Origin: Halobaculum sp. CBA1158 | GTDB taxonomy: Archaea > Halobacteriota > Halobacteria > Halobacteriales > Haloferacaceae | Direction: 5' to 3' | DNA length: 64,000 nucleotides | Assembly: GCF_021431925.1 (NCBI RefSeq) | Contig: NZ_CP090371.1 | Location: 62,001-126,000 of the forward strand | Part shown: one piece after another, positions 36,589 to 45,725 of the stretch | Layout of the letters: each line of letters begins with the position of its first letter | Position numbering within the stretch: the stretch's first letter is position 1 | Position numbers and translations under genes: made by a program | Notes under the pieces: generated by a model | What the model was told of the DNA's origin: nothing | The model's input: only the letters and a program-made list of their open reading frames with translations | The model's database searches: none

Positions 36589-38553
36589 ATGCTCCTCCAT
36601 TTCGTTAATGATGATAAACATGCCTTCTATTTTCCAGATGCCTCTGATTTTGATCAGCACTGGAAAGAAGCCCAGTCCGATCCCGACCAGAACTACCATA
36701 TCAAGGCGACTCTCCGTTCCGTGTTCGTTTGGATTGAGGTTGCGGAGGCGTTCGGTGAATCACCACGGTACAAGATTTGGGATTTGATAGAGAATACAAG
36801 TACGAATAGTCGAGCGTTAGTCGCGGCTGGAGCCGCCACTGAGTGGTACGAAAAGAGTGGACGAGACGCCTATGATAATGCCCGTGCTGCAATTTCCTTA
36901 CTCGATCAGGCCTACGAAGATGCTATTGCACGAGGGTGGAATTCAGTTGCTCTGTTTTGTCTTCAGAGGATCACCGATCTCGAAAACCAGCTTAACTCCG
37001 CAGGTTCCATCGAGAAGGAACGAGCCGTTGATCTGATCGAGATCATCACCGATACGTCCGATGTCCATCTCGGAAATCTATCTGAGGCGCTGCAACTGCT
37101 CGTTGACAACGAACCAATTCTCAACCCACAGGGACAACACGAAAAGCGAGCATTTGTATTGTGTATTAAGCAGGCCAACCGTCTACGCAATCAGAAGCAG
37201 TTCTCCCAAGAGCGGAGCCTTCTGTCGACTACCATCGAATTGGCAGAGATACTGAACATACCGACAGCAGATCTAGAAGACAGGTATGTCGACACCTATC
37301 GACTCAATGCCGATCTACAATCGGAGCGAAGCCCCTCCCTTGAAGCCCACGAGCTTGTTCGAGCATTCGAAGACCAGACTGTACTTGATCGCCTCTCGGA
37401 TGACGAAAAAGAAGAGTGGAAATCACGGTTGCGTTCCGCTGTTCAATCCGCTGCACAAGAACTGAAGCGTGAGGGTGCGACCATAGACTCACCCCACCAA
37501 CGGTATCTTCATCAGGCTAGCGTAGGGAAATTCGTTCGCCAATTCGAGCAGATCAAGGACGTGTACGATTCTGATGCTGCCTTGTTTTGGCTCCTGACTC
37601 ACGATGAACTCATTCCAACTTACACTAAGGACACGGAATCATTCGGTATCCACGATATAATAACTCAGACGATGTACTCTCTCCAAGGGCATCTAATCGA
37701 GTTTGACCCTGACGAAGCAGATCTCTCAGCACGATATGCGATCGAAGCTAGAATTGCTATATCTACGATTGTCAACGTGATTAGCACGCTTATCTCCACT
37801 GGCAGTCTGACAGAGGCAGAGATCCACGCCTTCCTTAACGGGGTTCCAGATCTGGACTCGGAGAATCAGTGGTACCTCACGCGATTCATCTCCAACGTCT
37901 TTGACGGTAATGATGTTGAGGCAATTCATCTCGGTGCTACCCGAATCGAACCGATCTTGTACAATCTACTGCGGGAAGAGGGAGAGGACGTAGACGCGCT
38001 TATGGAAGAGGGGACTGGAACGCGGACACTCGGGAGTCTCATTCCAAAGCTAGACCAGTACGTGAGTGCGGATTTTCAGGAGTACCTTCGCTATGCGTAC
38101 CATAAACCAGTCGGGCAGATGTTTAGTGGGAATATCCGAAATCGGGTCGCTCACGGGTTATTACTCCCGAGAGAGAACAACAGATTGTACTCGTTGCTCA
38201 TACTGACTGACCTCCTCCGAATTGTGACTCGAATGAATCTCACAGTGCATCACGCCAGACACGGTATTCCAGACACTGTTCTCCTACCAACTCGGGGCTT
38301 GAACCCGTCTTTCCCTCTTGTGATACGGTCGTATAGTCAATCTGAGCTACCCGATCTGGATCGATTCTTGGAATATCTCGATGGTCAATCTCGCACAGTC
38401 GATGAAGTCGCCGAGTACTTCGACATTCCCTACAGTTTGGCGTTGACAAGTATCCGCCTCTCAGAAGCCGAAGCGGATGTTTCGTTTGATGAAAAGTCCG
38501 GAGTAGTTGAGAAAGACTGGCTCTCTGGTCATAGCTTGCCTGCGTGGTTTTAA
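36589..38553 (+). CDS. HEPN-motif protein of DUF4209 type
   Basis: A 654-residue helical protein. Residues 517-522 read RNRVAH, the R-N-x-x-x-H of HEPN nucleases, in a context (FSGNIRNRVAHGLLLPREN) that resembles the end of DUF4209. HEPN proteins are typically RNases in toxin or abortive-infection systems. The N-terminal 500 residues look like a helical-repeat scaffold (DNARAAISLLDQAYEDA, KRAFVLCIKQANRL). A C-terminal DNA-binding-like segment (SRTVDEVAEYFDIPYSLALTS) is present. The gene is more A+T-rich than its neighbours. Activity is inferred from one motif. Confidence 0.6.
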   Translation: MLLHFVNDDKHAFYFPDASDFDQHWKEAQSDPDQNYHIKATLRSVFVWIEVAEAFGESPRYKIWDLIENTSTNSRALVAAGAATEWYEKSGRDAYDNARAAISLLDQAYEDAIARGWNSVALFCLQRITDLENQLNSAGSIEKERAVDLIEIITDTSDVHLGNLSEALQLLVDNEPILNPQGQHEKRAFVLCIKQANRLRNQKQFSQERSLLSTTIELAEILNIPTADLEDRYVDTYRLNADLQSERSPSLEAHELVRAFEDQTVLDRLSDDEKEEWKSRLRSAVQSAAQELKREGATIDSPHQRYLHQASVGKFVRQFEQIKDVYDSDAALFWLLTHDELIPTYTKDTESFGIHDIITQTMYSLQGHLIEFDPDEADLSARYAIEARIAISTIVNVISTLISTGSLTEAEIHAFLNGVPDLDSENQWYLTRFISNVFDGNDVEAIHLGATRIEPILYNLLREEGEDVDALMEEGTGTRTLGSLIPKLDQYVSADFQEYLRYAYHKPVGQMFSGNIRNRVAHGLLLPRENNRLYSLLILTDLLRIVTRMNLTVHHARHGIPDTVLLPTRGLNPSFPLVIRSYSQSELPDLDRFLEYLDGQSRTVDEVAEYFDIPYSLALTSIRLSEAEADVSFDEKSGVVEKDWLSGHSLPAWF

Positions 38554-38582
38554 TTGCGCACGATCCGTCTACCGGGGTAGTA

Positions 38583-39911
38583 ATGACATCTCCTGATGAG
38601 GTCTTTCGAGATTTCGCCGATAGTGAGGAGGCTCAGGAGTACTACGACGACCACAACCGTACGCGAGACGAGGTAGCTGAAGAGAACCTCGGGCCACTCA
38701 TCGACGAGTTCCTAAACGGTGAAGTAGACATTGTCGAGTTTCGGAACCGGAATAACGGACTCAACAAGCAACACCCGCTCTGGGGATTCGACGGGTTCGT
38801 CGGCGGGATGCACTTCAACAAACTGCTCAAGGCCGTCCCGGACGAGTCCGAGTTAGAGCAGAAGCTCCGAGACGTCATCCAGCCACCAGAGAGTGATGCA
38901 GAAGCCCACGAAACGATCGACGCATTCGCCGAATACACACAGCGGCTCAAGGAGAACGACCTCGATTCTGACCCGTTTCCGAAATCGACGATTTTCTTCC
39001 TCAGCTATTTCTGGCACATCCAACAACCGGGCGAGTGGCCGTTGTACTACCCGACGACGGAGCAGTACCTCAAAGAGGTGGGGCTATTCGAGATGGAGGA
39101 ATCGTACGGAGCGAGCTACGTCGACTTTATCGAGACGATGGATGATCTCCGGGAGGAAGCGTCCACGTGGTTAGAGGCTCCCGTTGAATACCGAGATGTC
39201 TCGAATGCGATCTACTGGCACGAGGAGTGGGATGAGTCTGAAATTGAGGAAGAGGAGACAAGCGGAGAAACCGAGGAAAGGGACACGTTCGTCGATGTGG
39301 ACAAACCGTATCTTCCACCTGTTGTGGCCGATCTGGACGAGGTGGCGGCTGGTACTGACGAGGCCGTAAATCGGTACGCACCGGTCGAGACGGATCTCGC
39401 GGTCGTCTTCGAAAAGAAATGCGGGAGACTGTTCGAGATGCTCGGGTTCGACACTGAAATCTTGGGACAGGGGTCAGGGCGAAACCCAGACGGGATCGCC
39501 ATCGCAGTTCGGAATGACTACGCGGTCATCTACGACGCCAAGAAGCGGGAAGACGGATATCGAATTGGCCGGGACGACCGAACGATCCGGGAGTACATTG
39601 AGGCGCACACGCGTCGGCTCCGCGATCAGGGGAAGCGGCACATCTACTTCGCTATCGTCTCAAGTTCGTTCCGGGACACCGAGGAGTCGACGCTTCGTGA
39701 CCTGCGGACGAATACCGACATCGACAACATCGTCCTGCTCAAGGCCGGCGTGCTGCAGGAGTTGCTCAGGATTCGGTTGGAGGAACCGTATCTGAATCTT
39801 GACGACGTAGAGTGGGTTTTTGGGAACCGTCCCGGAGAAATTCAATCCGAGGAGTTAGAGAATATTGTACCTGAGTGGCGACAGAGTGACAGTGAGTTCT
39901 CTGTTTCGTGA
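38583..39911 (+). CDS. Restriction-type endonuclease with PD-(D/E)XK core
   Basis: A 442-residue protein; the ATG at 38583 is preferred over an upstream in-frame ATG. The N-terminal half (about 1-210) has FFLSYFWHIQQPGEWPLYYPT, similar to substrate-recognition or McrB-N-like regions of restriction enzymes. Residues about 280-390 form the nuclease: EKKCGRLFEMLGFDTEIL, NPDGIAIAV, and VIYDAKKREDGY with the D...D-x-K catalytic set. It most likely cuts DNA that is not protected by the neighbouring methyltransferase, or is modified. Specificity is not visible. Confidence 0.75.
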   Translation: MTSPDEVFRDFADSEEAQEYYDDHNRTRDEVAEENLGPLIDEFLNGEVDIVEFRNRNNGLNKQHPLWGFDGFVGGMHFNKLLKAVPDESELEQKLRDVIQPPESDAEAHETIDAFAEYTQRLKENDLDSDPFPKSTIFFLSYFWHIQQPGEWPLYYPTTEQYLKEVGLFEMEESYGASYVDFIETMDDLREEASTWLEAPVEYRDVSNAIYWHEEWDESEIEEEETSGETEERDTFVDVDKPYLPPVVADLDEVAAGTDEAVNRYAPVETDLAVVFEKKCGRLFEMLGFDTEILGQGSGRNPDGIAIAVRNDYAVIYDAKKREDGYRIGRDDRTIREYIEAHTRRLRDQGKRHIYFAIVSSSFRDTEESTLRDLRTNTDIDNIVLLKAGVLQELLRIRLEEPYLNLDDVEWVFGNRPGEIQSEELENIVPEWRQSDSEFSVS

Positions 39912-40040
39912 CCGATATTGTCTACACTCGATAGTATCGAAGGAAGACTGGTAAAGACCATATAGAATATCAATTTAGCGTCTTCACCAGACAGGACGAG
40001 AAGCTATACAACCCTCCCGAGAGCACGTAGAAGATAATCA

Positions 40041-42713
40041 ATGTCTCAGGAGACCGGCGACTCTGAAAAAGGGGAGCGTAAAACGCTGCCCATTGAAAGA
40101 GGCTACCCCATCAAGCGAGTGAATGAAATTGTTGATAAAGAGAATCAAGCTAAAAGGTACTATCGCCCACTTTACACTATGCACAAATGGTGGGCTCGTC
40201 GTTTAGGGTCTGTCTTTCGCACAATCTGTTTATATACACTAGCGGATAATCCCGATTCGATTACCGTCAACGAACCGGGCAGTGACAACAGAAAATTAGC
40301 CGAGTTCTCAGAACGTGATGTAGATCTAAGTAAAATTGTAGAGGACGTCAATTTAGAGGATCCGTCTTCTCTATGGGCTCTTTATAACAAAGATACAACT
40401 ATCGATGATAAGAAAATTCTTGATCCGTTTATGGGTGGGGGAACTTCCTTAATAGAAGCATCTCGGTTCGGTGCATCTATTGTCGGAAACGATCTAAATC
40501 CCGTTGCTTGGTTTGTTGTAAAGAAAGAACTTGAAGCCGCAGATACAAGCATTAGTGAGCTTGAGTCGGCGTATGAAAGAGTGAAATCTAGGGTCAAAGA
40601 TGAGATAACAAGACACTACAAAACAGATTGTCCAAATTGTGATGAGAAAGCCGATGTGATGTATCATCTTTGGGTCGATGGAGTTCAATGCGTTTCCTGC
40701 GATGAGGTTGTTTCTCTATTTAAAGATTACAGAGTGGCAAAAGGTCGGTATGAACACAAGGGCACGTACAATGTGCTATGCCCCTCTTGTGAACACATCA
40801 ATCGAGTAGATGACTGGAAGGACGAGTGTACTTGTGAATCATGTCAGGCAGAGTTTGTTCCGGCAGAAGGGAACGTAGGTAGTGGTGATTACTCTTGTCC
40901 GGCATGCGGGCAACAATATGGAGTGATGGATGCTGGTCAAGAACAAGGTGGGTACAGTTCTCACTTGTATGCTATCGAGTATTATTGCCCACATTGTGAC
41001 GAAAATGGCGAGGAAAGATCGGTATATAAGGGTTATAAATCAGCAACCTCCGAAGATCGAGAAAAGTACAGGGAAGCAGTTGAGCAGTGGGAAGAGAGTA
41101 CAGAGCTTCGTGAATTTGTTCCATCACAAGAAATTCCCTTAGGTATTAAAACAGATAGTTCCGCATTTGATGGCAGTATTGGGGGTGGATTTAATGTTCT
41201 CAGACAGGGATTCGAAGACTGGACAGACATGTTCAATGATAGGCAGCTTCTGCTATTATCTAAACTTCTTAAAGAAATAAATGAAATTGAAAACAAGAAT
41301 ATTAGAGAATATCTTCTCTTAGCATTCTCTGATTCCCTGATGTTCAATAACCGATTTACTATATATAACTTGCAGGGGCACAAGATCGAAGGTATATTCA
41401 AAGAAAATTCATTTAATCCACAGAGAGAATATGTGGAAAACAACGTATGGGGAACTGAGTATGGACGAGGGACTTTCGAAAAGAGTTGGAAAAAAGTTCT
41501 CGCAGGAATAGAGTGGGCACAGAATCCTGTTGAGCGTTATATTGAGGATGACGGGTCAACAGCAAAAACAGCCCCATTCAATACACCAGCAGGAGGCGAA
41601 CACGAGATCTATTGTAGTGATGCCCGTGATCTTGAGTTTGAAAACGAATTTGATGCCGTAATAACTGACCCCCCATATTATCACAACGTAATCTACTCAG
41701 AATTATCAAATTTCTTTTATGTATGGCTTCGACTAGTGCTGGAACAAGACTATGACCAGTTTAAACCCGACACCACACCGAGAAAGGAAAGCATCGTAGC
41801 CAACCCTGCAGAGAATAAAACAGAGGCGACATTTGAGGATGAGTTGAGGGAGTCATTTGAAACGGTTCAAAAGGCGTTAAAGGATGATGGAGCACTTGTA
41901 TTTACTTATCATCATAGTGATTCAGAGTCATGGGGGGAGCTTCTGGGGGCACTTTGCGATGTCGGATTTGAGGTTACCGCTACATACCCAATAACAGCAG
42001 ACACAAACCGTGCTACTTCGAAGCTGACAGAAGGCGAATCGGTAGATTTCGATATTATTATTGTTGCTCGTACAGCTGTGGAGCGAAAATCTATTTCTTG
42101 GAACAGTCTACGCCGGAATATTTATCGAACCGCTCAAAAGACTCGCCAACGCTTGGAAGAAAATCGTGAATTATCTCGCGGGGATATTGGAGTAATTGAG
42201 ATGGGACGGTGTTTCCACGAGTATTCGAAGCACCACGGCAAAGTCGAACGCGCCGGCGAGACGATGACTGCCAAGGAGGTAGTCGACGAGATCTATGGCG
42301 TCATTCAGCACGGCAGCGACATCGGCGAAATCGATGTCTTCCTCGACCTGCTGGAGACGCCGGATGCGTCCTACGACGATCTCAACAAGCTCTCTCGGGG
42401 GACGAACGCTACCCCCGAGCGTATGGAGGATATGCACCTCTACCGGATGGACGACGGCTTCACACTCGGAACGTGGGACGACGAGAAGCGCATCGCCTAC
42501 ATCCAGTCACGCGTCGACAGCGACGAAGAACTCACCGACCTCGACAAGGCGCAGTTCCTCCGCTATCGCTGGGAACACGGCAAGTCCGTCTCCGAGTACC
42601 TCGGTAAATGGGAGATCACCGACGATTTGCGAGAGCTGTGTGAGGGGCTGGCCGATGCGACCGGCGACGACACCTACCGGAACATTCTGGAGTCACGGCT
42701 GAGCGACTACTGA
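40041..42713 (+). CDS. DUF1156-type DNA methyltransferase
   Basis: An 890-residue protein. The DUF1156 N-terminus is clear: PIERGYPIKRVNEIVDKE and RYYRPLYTMHKWWARRLGS. SAM-binding motif I is LDPFMGGGTSLIEAS (about residues 126-140) and the catalytic motif IV ITDPPYYHNVIYSE (about 541), so it is an N4-cytosine or N6-adenine methyltransferase. Four CxxC pairs in residues about 200-330 suggest zinc-binding inserts (CPNCDEKAD, CPSCEHIN, CPACGQQYG, CPHCDENG). The gene changes from A+T-rich to G+C-rich near base 42,190 (residue about 716). Expected role: modify host DNA and so mark self in the restriction cluster. Confidence 0.85.
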   Translation: MSQETGDSEKGERKTLPIERGYPIKRVNEIVDKENQAKRYYRPLYTMHKWWARRLGSVFRTICLYTLADNPDSITVNEPGSDNRKLAEFSERDVDLSKIVEDVNLEDPSSLWALYNKDTTIDDKKILDPFMGGGTSLIEASRFGASIVGNDLNPVAWFVVKKELEAADTSISELESAYERVKSRVKDEITRHYKTDCPNCDEKADVMYHLWVDGVQCVSCDEVVSLFKDYRVAKGRYEHKGTYNVLCPSCEHINRVDDWKDECTCESCQAEFVPAEGNVGSGDYSCPACGQQYGVMDAGQEQGGYSSHLYAIEYYCPHCDENGEERSVYKGYKSATSEDREKYREAVEQWEESTELREFVPSQEIPLGIKTDSSAFDGSIGGGFNVLRQGFEDWTDMFNDRQLLLLSKLLKEINEIENKNIREYLLLAFSDSLMFNNRFTIYNLQGHKIEGIFKENSFNPQREYVENNVWGTEYGRGTFEKSWKKVLAGIEWAQNPVERYIEDDGSTAKTAPFNTPAGGEHEIYCSDARDLEFENEFDAVITDPPYYHNVIYSELSNFFYVWLRLVLEQDYDQFKPDTTPRKESIVANPAENKTEATFEDELRESFETVQKALKDDGALVFTYHHSDSESWGELLGALCDVGFEVTATYPITADTNRATSKLTEGESVDFDIIIVARTAVERKSISWNSLRRNIYRTAQKTRQRLEENRELSRGDIGVIEMGRCFHEYSKHHGKVERAGETMTAKEVVDEIYGVIQHGSDIGEIDVFLDLLETPDASYDDLNKLSRGTNATPERMEDMHLYRMDDGFTLGTWDDEKRIAYIQSRVDSDEELTDLDKAQFLRYRWEHGKSVSEYLGKWEITDDLRELCEGLADATGDDTYRNILESRLSDY

Positions 42714-42826
42714 GGGCTGCAAATTTCCTCAACCACTTGAAGACGGTTTATTGCTTATCGCCTGTAGCAAGAGGTGGAAACGATTACGTAGGAGTGAACT
42801 GATGACCGTAACAACTAGAGATCCTG

Positions 42827-43906
42827 ATGAAGTTGGAACGTTATTTCACTTGGAAGATCTATAGGGGCGGGGAGAAAGATGAAGAATATACGACTAGAAT
42901 CGAGGTAGGTCACAGTGACACAGATATATTTCTCCTCGCAGAAGCGAAAAACAGGAAGAAGACACTCTACGAAGGGTTCCAGACACAATCTGATAAGGTG
43001 CTTAATTTCTGGACACAGAACCCTGAAGCGTTTACCCCTCTCATTAATAGCATATCACAGGCCCTGTCGACCCCGTCCGGTACAACAGTAACGGGAGTGA
43101 TACCAGATGTATCTGGTGAATTCAAGGATCGATACGAGGATGAACCAGAACTGGATTTTGACTCGGTAAAGCACGAGATCGATGAACGTGCCCTTCATCT
43201 CCATCCCTACAACGATGATGAGTTTCTCGGTCACGTATTTGTCCCCTCCCGCCCCGAGATGCGAGATGGAGAACTATCAGAAGAAAGTCAGTTAGAAGAA
43301 TTGAAGAGTCTACTTGAGTCAGTCCAGTCCTCGTTCAATTCCTCCGACAGTGATGATGAAACGGCTCCGGAAGGAGAATCAGCAGAGGAGTCAGGCCCCG
43401 ATATTAGCGAACTACGAAAGAAAGAACTTGTCGAACTTTTGGAACAGGGAGAATCAGAACGGATTGAGTTCAAGGAGACGTTTCTATATCACACATATAA
43501 AGAAGAGCCGGATAAAGAACTCAAACAAGAGATTGCCAAGGAGGTCTGCTCATTTGCTAATACAGAGGGTGGTGTAGTCATTATCGGTGTTGAAGACGAT
43601 GAAAAGGAGGTAACGGGCCTAAGCCGCGATTATGATATTATAAATAAGGGGAAAGATGGCTTCGAGGTTCAATTGCACACGGAGATCGCAAGCAGACTTG
43701 GAGATACAGTTGATGCGTCGTGTGTCGAGTCAGAATTCAGAACTCAAGATGAAAAAGAGATATGTCTGATTTGGGTTAGTACTAGTTCTGAACCTGTCTA
43801 TTTCGAGGATGATGACAATACAACCTTCTACGTGAGGAGTGGGTCATCCAAACGGCCCTTGTCTATAGATGATGCTGTTAGATATATTGGCGAACATTGG
43901 AATTGA
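42827..43906 (+). CDS. AlbA_2 (Schlafen-type) domain protein
   Basis: A 359-residue protein. Residues about 200-350 are AlbA_2: ESERIEFKETF, then EVCSFANTEGGVVIIGVEDDEK, then YVRSGSSKRPLSIDDAVRYI at the end. AlbA_2 domains bind or cleave nucleic acid and recur in Schlafen-like immune proteins. The N-terminal 180 residues (FTWKIYRGGEKDEEYTTRIE) are a domain I do not know, plus an acidic Ser/Glu linker. The gene is A+T-rich, between two G+C-rich segments. Its place between methyltransferase and helicase suggests an inserted effector or regulator. Confidence 0.7.
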   Translation: MKLERYFTWKIYRGGEKDEEYTTRIEVGHSDTDIFLLAEAKNRKKTLYEGFQTQSDKVLNFWTQNPEAFTPLINSISQALSTPSGTTVTGVIPDVSGEFKDRYEDEPELDFDSVKHEIDERALHLHPYNDDEFLGHVFVPSRPEMRDGELSEESQLEELKSLLESVQSSFNSSDSDDETAPEGESAEESGPDISELRKKELVELLEQGESERIEFKETFLYHTYKEEPDKELKQEIAKEVCSFANTEGGVVIIGVEDDEKEVTGLSRDYDIINKGKDGFEVQLHTEIASRLGDTVDASCVESEFRTQDEKEICLIWVSTSSEPVYFEDDDNTTFYVRSGSSKRPLSIDDAVRYIGEHWN

Positions 43907-43967
43907 ATTACAGAATGACACAAACCGACAGGAGCCTTTGAATATGAAAAAATTCAGGAGGCGATAG

Positions 43968-45725
43968 ATGGTGTCAGAAGACCTCGTGGACGTCGAATTC
44001 CGCCACGAGGGCACCGATGGGTTGGTAACCCAAATTGTTGACGCGTCCTCGCTGGATGATCACTTCCTCACCGTGCAAGCCAACCGGCTCCAAGCCGGCC
44101 AGCCGGACTCGGAACTCCGGTCGCTCTCCCACCTCGACGAGGAGAACGTCAAACTTCTCGAACATCAGGTGGACGCCGCCCATCGCGCCCTCTTCGAGAT
44201 GGACGGAAAGGCTCTTCTCGCCGACGAGGTCGGCCTCGGCAAGACCATCGAGGTCGGGATGATACTGAAGGAGATGCACTACCGCGGTACCGACGACGCG
44301 GTGTTAATCCTCACGCCGGCACAGCTCGCTCAGCAGTGGCAGGCCGAGATGCTGGAGAAGTTCGGCCTCGACTTCACCTGCAACTACGACGACGACTTCG
44401 CCGGATTCGATGCCCACGACCACATCATCGCCAGCATCGACACCGCCAAGAGCGATCGTCACCGCTCGACCGTTCTCGCCCGCGACTGGGACGTCCTCGT
44501 ACTGGACGAGGCCCACTACGTGAAGAACGAGGACACCGACCGCTACGCTCTCCTCGAGAAGCTCTCCTACGACTACGCGTTCTTCCTCACCGCGACGCCC
44601 ATCCAGAACGACGTCACCGACCTCTACAACATCATATCGCTGCTCCGCCCGGGCCTGTTCGGCACGCGCGAGGCGTTCCACAACTACTTCGTCAACTCCT
44701 CGCAGGAGACGCTGGTCAACCGCAACGAACTCCAGAACCGGCTCCGCGAGGTGATGATCCGCAACCGTCGCGAAGAGACGGACATCGACTTCACGCCGCG
44801 CAACGTCACCACGCATACCTTCGATCCGTCGCCGGAGGAGCGCGACCTCTACGAGGCTGTCACCGACTACGTTCGGACGGCGTACCGCGAGAGTCAGGGC
44901 CAGAAGCTCGTCCTGATGACCCTCCAGAAGGAGGTCGTCAGCAGCCCCGCTGCACTCAAACAGACCGTCGAGCGCCAGCTCGAAGGCGACGACGTGGAAC
45001 CCGAGCACGTCGCCCCGCTCAAGCAGATTCTGGAGCGGATCGACGCCATCGAGACGCCGACCAAGCTCGAACGCGTCCGGCGCATCACTCGCGAGGCTCG
45101 AGACCGCGTCGACAAGGGCCGGGTGATCGTCTTCACGCAGTTCCGGGCGACCCAGCAGGAGTTGCTGGAGACGCTCGACGACAAGGGCTACACCACGCAT
45201 CCGTTCCACGGGGGCCACTCCAGCGACGAGAAGGAGGAAATCGTCGAGCGATTCGAGGAAGAAGGCGGTGTCCTCGTGTCGACGGATGCGATGAACGAGG
45301 GGCGCAACCTCCAGTTCTGCAACGTGATGGTCAATTACGACCTGCCGTGGAACCCGATGAAGGTCGAACAGCGCATCGGGCGCATCCACCGGATCGGACA
45401 GGATCGCGAGGTCTACGTGTTCAACACCGCACTGAAAGATACTATCGAGGAATACGTGCTGGAACGGCTCTACCACAAGATCGACCTGTTCCAGCAGTCT
45501 GTCGGTGAACTGAGCGAGATCCTCACTCGACTGGAGGAGACTGGTCGTAACTTCGAGGACGAAGTGTTCGAGCGGCTGGTCGAAGCGGACTCAGAGATCG
45601 AGCTGGAGAACGACTTCGACGCGATGGCCGTCGACCTGCAGGAGCAGCGCGACCTCGCCGACAAGGTCGAGGACTTCAACAGCGGCGTTTTCGAGGGGTT
45701 CGACTTGGGGGCCAGCGATGACTGA
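43968..45725 (+). CDS. SNF2/RapA-like helicase-family ATPase
   Basis: A 585-residue SF2 protein. Motifs in order: Q-like LLEHQVDAAHRAL, Walker A LADEVGLGKTIEVG (about 83), DEAH in VLVLDEAHYVKNE (about 176), motif III FLTATPIQND, then a helicase C-domain with GRVIVFTQFRATQQ and MKVEQRIGRIHRIGQ. It is like the SNF2/RapA translocases in DISARM-like and other restriction clusters. A GGAGG Shine-Dalgarno-like sequence (43957-43961) precedes the ATG. The stop overlaps the next gene by eight bases. It probably remodels or moves along DNA in restriction. Confidence 0.87.
   Translation: MVSEDLVDVEFRHEGTDGLVTQIVDASSLDDHFLTVQANRLQAGQPDSELRSLSHLDEENVKLLEHQVDAAHRALFEMDGKALLADEVGLGKTIEVGMILKEMHYRGTDDAVLILTPAQLAQQWQAEMLEKFGLDFTCNYDDDFAGFDAHDHIIASIDTAKSDRHRSTVLARDWDVLVLDEAHYVKNEDTDRYALLEKLSYDYAFFLTATPIQNDVTDLYNIISLLRPGLFGTREAFHNYFVNSSQETLVNRNELQNRLREVMIRNRREETDIDFTPRNVTTHTFDPSPEERDLYEAVTDYVRTAYRESQGQKLVLMTLQKEVVSSPAALKQTVERQLEGDDVEPEHVAPLKQILERIDAIETPTKLERVRRITREARDRVDKGRVIVFTQFRATQQELLETLDDKGYTTHPFHGGHSSDEKEEIVERFEEEGGVLVSTDAMNEGRNLQFCNVMVNYDLPWNPMKVEQRIGRIHRIGQDREVYVFNTALKDTIEEYVLERLYHKIDLFQQSVGELSEILTRLEETGRNFEDEVFERLVEADSEIELENDFDAMAVDLQEQRDLADKVEDFNSGVFEGFDLGASDD

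Noticed and set aside
33193-42713. A standard BREX system
   Set aside because: BrxC-like ATPase and methyltransferase are there, but no PglZ phosphatase, BrxA or BrxL was found.
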